The notes under the pieces: generated by a model | What the model saw: only the letters and a program-made list of their open reading frames with translations | The model's database searches: none | Told to the model about the DNA's origin: nothing | Position numbers and translations under genes: made by a program | Shown here: in pieces, positions 57,695-64,000 of the stretch | Layout: each line of letters opens with the position of its first letter | How positions within the stretch are numbered: position 1 is the first letter of the stretch | Assembly: GCF_021538895.1 (NCBI RefSeq) | Contig: NZ_JADDRL010000010.1 | Coordinates: 1-64,000 of the forward strand | DNA length: 64,000 nucleotides | Origin: Streptomyces olivochromogenes | GTDB lineage: Bacteria; Actinomycetota; Actinomycetes; Streptomycetales; Streptomycetaceae | Direction: 5' to 3'

Positions 57695-57987
57695 TCAGCG
57701 ACGCACGCCGCCGTGGCGGGGGGTGCCGGTGTCGTTGTTCCAGACGTGGTTGCGCCGGTCCTGGTACACGTCCGTGCGGCTGTCGCGACCCTCACCCGTG
57801 TGGACCCGGACGGGGTCGAGCGTCCCTCCAGGCGGAAGTGGCGGTAGATATAGGTGTGGCCCGCCTCGCTCGAGAAGGTCCAGCCGTCCAGCTTCACCAC
57901 CCAGCGAGTGGTCTTGGTGAGGTCCGCACACTCCTTGTTCAGCGAGCAGTTGGAGCGATCGTCCCGGCCCGGGGAGTCGTACTGCAC
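57695..57987 (-). pseudogene. Lamin-tail-domain (LTD) secreted protein, frameshifted remnant
   Basis: The minus-strand frame opens with VQYDSPGRDDRSNCSLNKEC, WVVKLDGWTFSSEAGHTYIY then RHFRLEG, and after a frameshift near 57830 continues VRVHTGEGRDSRTDVYQDRR and NHVWNNDTGTP. These are the successive strands of Streptomyces LTD proteins (Y-D-S-P-G, L-x-G-W-T, G-H-T-Y, V-x-V-H-T-G-x-G, W-N-N). The signal peptide and N-terminus are missing. Confidence 0.7.
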
Positions 57988-58039
57988 CTCACTGATCGCC
58001 CCCGGGCGCGATCGTCATGGCCCTTGGGCTCGTCCGACG

Positions 58040-58080
58040 GATCATGGGCCGAGCCAGGGCCGGACCGAGGCGAGGGCCGG
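58040..58080 (+). repeat. IS-end repeat, left copy
   Basis: GATCATGGGCCGAGCCAGGG followed by CCGGACCGAGGCGAGGGCC. It is a near-copy of 58937-58980 in the same orientation, where it forms the 3' end of an IS5-type transposase relic. The two copies flank the methyltransferase gene. Confidence 0.6.
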
Positions 58081-58133
58081 CCAGTGCCCTAATCGTGTTG
58101 ACCGCCCCCGGCAGGCAGTGCTGGAGTCGGCAC

Positions 58134-58874
58134 GTGGACAGCATCCCCGCCAACCGGCGGCTCTGGAACCGGATCAGCAGCGCCTACCAGCACGAGCACG
58201 ACCCGCAAACCGGCGCCACACCCCGGCTGTGGGGCATGTACTCCATCCCCGACGCGCACCTGCACGCCCTGGGCGACGTCACCGGCAAGCGCGTCCTCGA
58301 ACTCGGCTGCGGCGCCGGCCAGTGGTCCAGGGCGCTCGCCGCCGAGGGCGCCACCGTGGTCAGGCTCGACCTGTCCGAAGCCCAACTCGCGGCAGCGGCC
58401 CGCGCGATGGGAGCGGCCCGCTACCCGCTGGTGCAAGGCGCCGCCGAACAACTCCCCTTCGCCGCCGACAGCTTCGACCTGGTGTTCTGCGACTTCGGTG
58501 GGCTCAGCTGGGCGCCCCCGCACCTGGCCGTCCCGCAGGCCGCACGCGTCTTGAGCCGAGGCGGGCGCCTGGTGTTCAACGTCGCCAGCCCATGGTTCGA
58601 AGCTTGCTACGACGAAGCCGCCAGCCGCGTGACCACGACGCTGCAGCAGGACTACTTCGGGCTGAGCACGATCGCCGAAGGCGACGGCGCGACCAGCTAT
58701 CAGCTCACCTACGGCGACTGGGTCAAGGTCCTGCGCGGCGCGGGTCTCATCATCGACGACCTCATCGAGCCGCGGCCCGAACTCGGAACACCCAACGGGT
58801 ACAACGAAACCGACCCACCCGACTGGGCACACCGCTGGCCGGCGGAACTGCTCTGGGTAACCCACAAACCGTAG
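58134..58874 (+). CDS. Class I SAM-dependent methyltransferase
   Basis: 246 residues from GTG 58134 (GGAG at 58123-58126). SAM motif I VLELGCGAGQWSRALAAEGA, acidic post-I VRLDLSEAQL, motif II region LPFAADSFDLVFCDFGGLSW, motif III VLSRGGRLVFNVASPWFE. Methyltransferase domain 11 type; substrate unknown. It lies between two copies of an IS end sequence. Confidence 0.88.
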   Translation: MDSIPANRRLWNRISSAYQHEHDPQTGATPRLWGMYSIPDAHLHALGDVTGKRVLELGCGAGQWSRALAAEGATVVRLDLSEAQLAAAARAMGAARYPLVQGAAEQLPFAADSFDLVFCDFGGLSWAPPHLAVPQAARVLSRGGRLVFNVASPWFEACYDEAASRVTTTLQQDYFGLSTIAEGDGATSYQLTYGDWVKVLRGAGLIIDDLIEPRPELGTPNGYNETDPPDWAHRWPAELLWVTHKP

Positions 58875-58930
58875 GCTCCGGCGCGCCGAGACGTGAAGGC
58901 ATCCCCGCACCGGGCAGGCCGAGGGCCTGT

Positions 58931-59377
58931 CCGGCTGATCATGGGCGGAGCCAGAGCCAGAGCCGGGTCGAGGCGAGGGTGACGGTCCACGTGGAAGACG
59001 TAGGCGCGTTTGTCGAAGTGTGTGGTCACGGCCCGGAAGTTCTTCGACGCGTTGATCGTCCGCTCCACTTCGTTCCTGCGTTTGTAGATCGTCTTGTCGA
59101 AGCCGGCGGGCCGTCCGCCCCTGCTGCCGCGTCCTTTGCGTTGGGCCGGCTGATCTCGGGGCTCGGGAATGGTGTGCTTGATCTGGCGACGTCGCAGGTA
59201 GCGGCGGTTGCGCCGGGAGGAATACGCCTTATCGCCGCCCAGGTGGTCGGATCGGGTGCGCGGATGCCCATCACCCGAACGGTGGACACGGATGCGTTCC
59301 ATGACCGGGATGAGCTGCGGGGCGTCGCCCCACTGGCCCGGCGTGATCAGCAGCGCCAGGCGCCGGACCTCGACGCC
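58931..59377 (-). pseudogene. IS5-type transposase, C-terminal half
   Basis: The minus-strand frame reads ITPGQWGDAPQLIPVMERIR, DHLGGDKAYSSRRNRRYLRR, RQIKHTIPEPRDQ, GGRPAGFDKTIYKRRNEVER then TINASKNFRAVTTHFDKRAY. Middle Asp and final Glu motifs are present; the N-terminal half is absent and the end merges into the repeat at 58937-58980. Closely similar to the relic at 23.5-24.0 kb. Confidence 0.75.
58937..58980 (+). repeat. IS-end repeat, right copy
   Basis: GATCATGGGCGGAGCCAGAG followed by CCAGAGCCGGGTCGAGGCGAGGGT, matching 58040-58080 apart from a small insertion and a few substitutions. Confidence 0.6.
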
Positions 59378-59452
59378 GCCGTGCCCACCGTCGCAGCCGC
59401 AGCTGAGGTCGGCAGCGCCATCGCCCCCACCACGGCGCCCGCTGCGGCAGCG

Positions 59453-59485
59453 GACAGGTGACAGGTGACAGGTGACAGGTGACAG
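59453..59485. repeat. Heptamer tandem repeat
   Basis: GACAGGT repeated about 4.7 times without error. Non-coding position next to the IS relic; such arrays change length by slippage. Confidence 0.9.
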
Positions 59486-59950
59486 ACGGAAGCAGAAACG
59501 GACACACGGTCCGCCTTCGTGCGCACACCCCGCAGCACCTCGCAACATGACATCCGCAGGCCACCCCAGGTGCCTCGTGCGAATCGGCGGCTGGCCGGCC
59601 GCGCACGCACACAGTGCAGGCCCAGTGAAGAGGGCTCGGGAGGCCCGTTGACCGTGCTCTGAGAGCAGCCGGTACGCCCACAGCAGTCCGCGCTCGCTGA
59701 GCGAACCTTTCGGGTCGTGGCGGCGCATCTCCGTCTTGCCGTAGGAGAAGTCCGCTACACCAGGTTCATTGAGGCTGCGCCATGTTGAAGTGGCTGGTCA
59801 GCAGGGGTGGTGTGATCCGTTTCGGGCTGCTCGTACTGGTCGCGGGCGGCAGTCTGGAGTGTAGTGATCGCCTTGCGGGGTGGTTTGCCGATGAGTTCAC
59901 CGTCCTCGAACGGTCTACCCAGCGACACGACCGTTCTCGACAGGAGTGCC
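59486..59950. other. Gene-poor gap
   Basis: 465 bases without a supported gene. A minus-strand stretch near 59650-59750 (RRHDPKGSLSERGLLWAYRL) has coding-like bias but no start, stop context or family that I recognise. Confidence 0.3.
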
Positions 59951-60319
59951 ATGTCCACCATCCAGCCAGTGATCATCACTGCCGACCAGGACGTCCTGCT
60001 TGGCTTCTATACGAAATTGTTCGGCGCCGAGGAGATCTTCCGGATACCGGCGGAAGGCCCGGCCTTCTACCTCGGCTTGCGCATCGGCGACACCGACCTC
60101 GGGCTGGTGGCCAAGACGAACCCGGGGACCGTGGTGGCATCGCGGATCCTGCTCAGCATCGGTGTCGACGACGTCGACGAGACGCTCGGCCGGGTGACCG
60201 CGCTGGGCGGCTCGGTCCGCAGCGGCCCCAACGACATGCCGTGGGGCCAGCGCGTCGCCCACATCCAGGACCCCGACGGCAACCCGGTGAACCTCACCCA
60301 GCCGATCCCGACTCAGTGA
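59951..60319 (+). CDS. VOC-superfamily (glyoxalase/bleomycin-resistance-like) protein
   Basis: 122 residues from ATG 59951 (AGGAG four bases upstream). VIITADQDVLLGFYTKLFGA, the paired FYLGLRIGDTDLGLVA, ILLSIGVDDVDETLGRVTAL, and the closing VAHIQDPDGNPVNL define a complete VOC fold. Function not resolvable; a standalone gene between IS debris and a gap. Confidence 0.88.
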   Translation: MSTIQPVIITADQDVLLGFYTKLFGAEEIFRIPAEGPAFYLGLRIGDTDLGLVAKTNPGTVVASRILLSIGVDDVDETLGRVTALGGSVRSGPNDMPWGQRVAHIQDPDGNPVNLTQPIPTQ

Positions 60320-60609
60320 CGCTGCTCCGGGGCATGTGCTGATCGTGAGCTAGCTGCAGGATCAATCGCCCGTAGTGGCCTCGGTGTTCGTCAGGATGGG
60401 CAACGCGCGAAACAGGCGTGACCGGCGGACCTGGCTCCCGGCCGGCGCCCCTGCTGTTCGCGGGCTCCGACACGGCGATCCTGTTCCGCCGCACCCTGCT
60501 GACGGTCCCGAGGACGCGGGCGGCTTCGTCCTCTCGCGCAGGCCGCGGCGGTTACACCGCCCGGGCACCGGTGCCTGCCGGCGTGAACACGCCGCACGAC
60601 GAAGGCCTG

Positions 60610-61347
60610 CTAGGAGGGGCGGACGTGGCTGGCGTGGGATCGGATGAGATCCGGGTCGGAGGGCGGCTGAACGACGGGCTTCTGTGATTTGATCACACCC
60701 GGATCGATATGGACGACGTGAGCGCGTCCGTCCGCGTCGAATTTCTGGTACGTGCGCCGGTAGTGCGCATTGTTGTGGGCGTCGACGGTCGAATCCATGT
60801 CGCCCTTCACCTCTTGCGCCACGAGACCCGTATGCAGCTTGTTCGAGTAGTCCGAGTTGAAGATGACCACCATGTCGCCGGGCCGAGCCTTGGCGGGATC
60901 GTCGCCGACGTCCGCGCCGAGATCGTAGTCCATGATGAAGTCGTACAGACTTCGGTAGCCGATCACGTCCGAGATCAGCAGGAGATCGTATTCCTTGCCG
61001 TTCGGCGCCATGTAGTGGTAGTAGGAGTCTTGAGGGTCACCCGGCTTCAGTCCGGGGACGAGGCCTCCCGCGGCAAGGGCGCGAGCGACGAACTCGGCGC
61101 ACTCGAAGTAGGGCTGTGCCTGGCCGTCCTTCGCCCGGGGGGTGCTGTCGTCCCATGTGGTCCAGTTCCAGTGGGCATCCGCGTACTTGACGGCCGTCTC
61201 GCGCCATTCGTCGGAAGCCCGGGCGGTTTTCTGTGTTTTCTGGTGCCCGACGGGAACCGCTTGCACGGGACCGGCGCTCATCCCCACAAGTGCAACTCCC
61301 AGGGTGACAGCGGGAAAAGTGTGAAGGGATTTACCCAGGAAGGACAT
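60610..61347 (-). CDS. Secreted amidase-like (NlpC/CHAP-fold) protein
   Basis: 245 residues from ATG 61347 (GAGAGGTG upstream). Sec signal peptide 1-30 ending in PVQA. The mature domain has a probable catalytic Cys C83 in YFECAEFVARALAAG, RPGDMVVIFNSDYSNKLHTG with His H172, and LVAQEV after it, the C..H order of papain-like amidase_6/CHAP proteins. Probably acts on cell-wall or other amides outside the cell; specificity unknown. Confidence 0.75.
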   Translation of the reverse strand: MSFLGKSLHTFPAVTLGVALVGMSAGPVQAVPVGHQKTQKTARASDEWRETAVKYADAHWNWTTWDDSTPRAKDGQAQPYFECAEFVARALAAGGLVPGLKPGDPQDSYYHYMAPNGKEYDLLLISDVIGYRSLYDFIMDYDLGADVGDDPAKARPGDMVVIFNSDYSNKLHTGLVAQEVKGDMDSTVDAHNNAHYRRTYQKFDADGRAHVVHIDPGVIKSQKPVVQPPSDPDLIRSHASHVRPS

Positions 61348-61695
61348 GGCGGTCACCTCTCGGCAGTTCACAGGTATCGCGCGCGGTCGTGCAGTTGCGC
61401 GGCAACACGCTGCCGCGCCTCACGACGATTTTGTCCGCGGAGCGACCGCATACCAGGGTCCGGATCAAAAACTCACTCGGTAGGCCGAAGGAAATCCCCT
61501 CCACCCATTTCCTGAGCTCCACCCCGGCGTGTCGCCGAGCGAGGCTTCCGCTGCCCACTGCGCCGCCTCGCAGCGGAGCCGGCGGCCGGAGGAATGGCCG
61601 ACCAGGTGGAGGTACTGACCTTGCTGATCGGCTACGGAACTTGATCGGGTGATGTGGGGTTCGGCGAACGTGCGATGGCCTGGCGCTCCCGCCCT
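61348..61695. other. Gap with promoter for the secreted amidase-like gene
   Basis: 348 bases, no gene seen on either strand. The amidase-like gene (minus) must be transcribed from here; no consensus promoter stands out. Confidence 0.3.
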
Positions 61696-62520
61696 TCAGC
61701 GGTGGGTCGGTTGCAGGCGCTCGATGCGGTCGAGGTCGCCGGCGAGCAGGTCGCTGTGACCAATGGTGAAGTCTCCGTTGGGCAGGGCCTGCCCTTCGCC
61801 GTAGCGCCGGCCCACGACGGCGGCGGGGAGGAAGGCGCGCAGGCGGTGACGCATGTCCCCGGGGTAGTCGACGGGGGTGCCCCAGCCAGCGGGGGCCTGG
61901 TCGGTGGAGAACAGGACCCAGTGGTCCACGGGCACGGCGGCGTCGAGGTCCGGCGCCTTGCCGGTGTGGCTGTCCAAGGCCGGCACGGTCAGCCGGTCGG
62001 GGTCGAGGGGCGGGTACCACAACAGCAGTGGCTTGGCGCTTTGCGCGTCGGCGTTGTCGAAGCAGCACACGGCGATGGTGTGGTCGGGGAAGTGGTCGGC
62101 GTAGAAGCGTAGAAGGTCCGGGTCGAGATCGGGACGCCGGTGCGGCGGCACCTGCCGCAGCGCGGCGGGGACTGCGGTGGGGTCTTCTGCCAGGAGCACC
62201 GTGTAGACGTCGTGGTCGAAGACCTGGACGGGTTGGGGTTCCGCGCTCATCCACGCGATGTCGTCAGCTGCGGCTGCGACGGATTCGACGGCGGCGACCA
62301 TGCGGTGCAGGACGTCGCCGGTGCGCCCGGCGGAGAGGAAGTGCCGAGGGGTGAGCTGCCTGGTGGGCAGGTGCAGCAGCATGGCGTTCGGCCCGTCCGC
62401 CAGGTTGACGGCGGTGTTCTGGTAGCCCAGGACATGGATGAGGCCGTACACGTCGTGGTGCTGCCGCCCGCAGTACACGATCGTGCCGGAGAACGCGGCC
62501 TCGCCGGTCGAGATACACAT
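61696..62520 (-). CDS. Conserved hypothetical protein
   Basis: 274 residues from ATG 62520 (MCISTGEAAFSGTIVYCGRQ). The protein is soluble, with HVLGYQNTAVNLADGPNAML, HLPTRQLTPRHFLSAGRTGD, AVCCFDNADAQSAKPLLLWY and GDFTIGHSDLLAGDLDRIER. The opening Met-Cys could support N-terminal-nucleophile chemistry, but this is speculation. I know of no assigned function. Confidence 0.75.
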   Translation of the reverse strand: MCISTGEAAFSGTIVYCGRQHHDVYGLIHVLGYQNTAVNLADGPNAMLLHLPTRQLTPRHFLSAGRTGDVLHRMVAAVESVAAAADDIAWMSAEPQPVQVFDHDVYTVLLAEDPTAVPAALRQVPPHRRPDLDPDLLRFYADHFPDHTIAVCCFDNADAQSAKPLLLWYPPLDPDRLTVPALDSHTGKAPDLDAAVPVDHWVLFSTDQAPAGWGTPVDYPGDMRHRLRAFLPAAVVGRRYGEGQALPNGDFTIGHSDLLAGDLDRIERLQPTHR

Positions 62521-62668
62521 GGCGGCAAGGTACCGCCCCTGTCCGGCGGCAACGGAGGGGATTGACGCGCCAAGGACCACCACGGCCGGTGGACGCGCTC
62601 GACGCGGAGCCTGGCGCCCGATCGTCGTCCCGGCAATGCAGCTTGCGCGGCCCCGGTCTCCGTGCCCC

Positions 62669-63051
62669 TCAGCTGCCCAGGGCCAGACCGCCGTCGGCCA
62701 GGCAGCCGTCGACCAGGGGCGGGCGGTATGGGATCTGCTTGAGCCGGTGTTTCACAGGAATGGTCCATGCCGCAGTGCAGCGCGTGCGCGAACCCAAGGG
62801 GTTGCGGTATCGACGCGCGAGGTGTTCGGCGAGTTTGTACGTGATCTGTTCGGCGGTCGCGGCAGAGACACCGTCGAGGTACCGCTGAACGAACGCCAAC
62901 GCATATTCGGCAACGAACACCTGCGGCACCTCAATCTGGGGGCCGAGCACACCTTGCGCTCCGTCTCTGATCAGGACCGTCCGAGGCAGGCCCGGTCGGC
63001 CTCCCCGACGGCGGCGCCGGAATGGCAAGCATTCAGCGCGACGAACTGGTG
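62669..63051 (-). pseudogene. CHAT-domain protease C-terminal remnant
   Basis: Minus strand: HQFVALNACHSGAAVGEADR (the caspase-like N-A-C-H-S-G box with the catalytic Cys), then after a frameshift near 62990 GAQGVLGPQIEVPQVFVAEY, ALAFVQRYLDG and AEHLARRYRNPLG, the successive blocks that end CHAT domains. The N-terminal part, including the catalytic His, is missing. CHAT proteases are effectors in bacterial conflict systems. Confidence 0.7.
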
Positions 63052-63057
63052 AAAGGC

Positions 63058-63494
63058 GCCCGCGCAGCGGTACTGGGCGCATCGCTCACGGACCGTTTCG
63101 CGCTCGATGAGCATGCCGTCGGTGAGCCGGACTACCGAATGAGCTGGCGCTGAACCATTCGGTTCCCAAGAGCCATGACATTCAGAAGTACGTCAACTGC
63201 TTCGTGCACGTCACAAGCCCCAAGATCTCGAACGGGTTCCCGACAGACGGTGCGGATTGTGGACTTCGCGCCGTTGTTCAGCGCGGCGGCGACTTCCGGG
63301 GCGCGCCTGGTGCGAGTGCCTGACCACCCGACGACCTGGAGACGGCGCACAAGCCGAAGTTGCCGCCCCGGCCACTCCGTGTGCCCTCAACTGACCATCT
63401 ACGAGAGGGCGTTGGAAGCATTGCCGCTCAGACCGGCCTTCGCCACACTGGGCGGGTCCGACTCCCCACGACCTGCATATGACAGGTGAGGACT
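63058..63494. other. Gene-poor gap
   Basis: About 440 bases with short frames only. A plus-strand frame near 63180-63320 (IQKYVNCFVHVTSPKISNGF) looks like debris. The promoter of the secreted protein at 63495 should lie at the right end. Confidence 0.3.
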
Positions 63495-63878
63495 ATGAAC
63501 ACACGAAGAATGATCGCGCTCGCCGCGGCAGCGTCCGCCGCGGCCGGAGTGCTGCTCGTTCCCGCGGCCCCGGCCTCCGCCACAGCCACGTACTGCCGCG
63601 ACCACCTCAAGTCCATCAACGGAACCGATCCCAACGGCCATTGGCCTCCCTACAGCTCCACCTACACCACGTCCTACTGCAACGACATCAACGTCAAGGT
63701 CAACCAGCAGACCGAGGTGGAGACCTGCTTCGCGCCGTCCAGCGGCGGCTACTACTGCAACGGCTTCCGCACGCTCTATGCCAATACTTGGGGGCTGGCG
63801 GCCACCGACGTCAGGGACGGCACCAACTTCTGGCTGATATTCGGGAGCACCAGCGTCCAGGGGGTCGCCGCCTACTGA
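63495..63878 (+). CDS. Small secreted protein
   Basis: 127 residues from ATG 63495 with AGGTGAGG just upstream. Clear Sec signal peptide (MNTRRMIALAAAASAAAGVL then LVPAAPASATA). The mature part of about 95 residues has four Cys (TYCRD, SYCNDINVKVNQ, ETCFAPSSGG, YYCNGF), suggesting two disulfides in a compact beta domain. No family recognised. Confidence 0.75.
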   Translation: MNTRRMIALAAAASAAAGVLLVPAAPASATATYCRDHLKSINGTDPNGHWPPYSSTYTTSYCNDINVKVNQQTEVETCFAPSSGGYYCNGFRTLYANTWGLAATDVRDGTNFWLIFGSTSVQGVAAY

Positions 63879-64000
63879 CCACCACAAAGGACTCCGGTGG
63901 GAAGCCGACACGGCACGCAGGCACACACGCAATTCCTGGTGCGACTCATCGAGGGGTGCGCATCCATCGCGCGGCGCCATCGGCCACGTCGACCAGCATG

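Noticed and set aside
59453..59485. CRISPR-like array
   Set aside because: Seven-base units without spacers; no cas genes in the window.

Overview
The window is high-GC actinobacterial DNA, almost certainly Streptomyces. The evidence is GC-rich third codon positions, many GTG starts, mycothiol-dependent formaldehyde chemistry, an AfsK/Cvn-type 'conservon' pair, trypco2/CHAT/NACHT relics, and SUKH, lamin-tail and SpoIIE-phosphatase families typical of that genus. The density of insertion-sequence scars and broken genes on both flanks suggests an accessory or chromosome-arm location; that is inference.

Layout. (1) About 0.2-31 kb is a patchwork. It holds a frameshifted tyrosine recombinase beside a truncated acetoacetate decarboxylase-like gene and a deleted semialdehyde dehydrogenase; an old-yellow-enzyme gene divergent from a TetR gene; a secreted CdtB-like nuclease fused to a ricin-type lectin; two orphan SUKH immunity-type genes; an AraC/GyrI regulator; a serine hydrolase; cvnA-cvnB; a ferritin-like (VioB-type) oxidase; an unusual XRE-coiled-coil-receiver protein; and a tyrosinase with a coupled partner. 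Between them lie transposase scars (IS5-like, ISL3) and relics of trypco2, STAND/NACHT, aldo/keto reductase, enoyl-CoA hydratase and P450 genes. (2) 31.1-55.9 kb is an intact, tightly organised choline/glycine betaine catabolic locus. (3) About 56-64 kb is degraded again (SpoIIE phosphatase, lamin-tail, IS and CHAT relics), with a few intact genes (cupin, methyltransferase, VOC protein, secreted amidase-like protein, small secreted protein).

How the central locus works. An OpuA/ProU-type ABC system imports choline or betaine. BetA and BetB oxidise choline to betaine. A GbcA-type Rieske oxygenase, with a separate Rieske ferredoxin and FAD ferredoxin reductase, demethylates betaine to dimethylglycine and releases formaldehyde. 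A dimethylglycine dehydrogenase/oxidase and the heterotetrameric sarcosine oxidase (SoxB, a fused SoxD-SoxA, SoxG) take dimethylglycine to glycine, loading C1 units on tetrahydrofolate. GlyA makes serine, while FolD, PurU and a MetF-like protein dispose of or reroute C1-folate. An S-(hydroxymethyl)mycothiol dehydrogenase with an MBL-fold hydrolase handles formaldehyde. An IclR regulator sits in the middle. A shared motif close to GKTGCGTATAGCGC, plus GTTGC...GCAAC palindromes, recurs in nearly every promoter gap of the locus and is probably its operator.

Most interesting items: the single-chain CdtB-lectin, the SoxD-SoxA fusion across a hairpin repeat, the locus-wide operator, the XRE-receiver fusion, and the scattered remains of conflict (trypco2/NACHT/CHAT) systems. 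No rRNA, tRNA or CRISPR array was seen.
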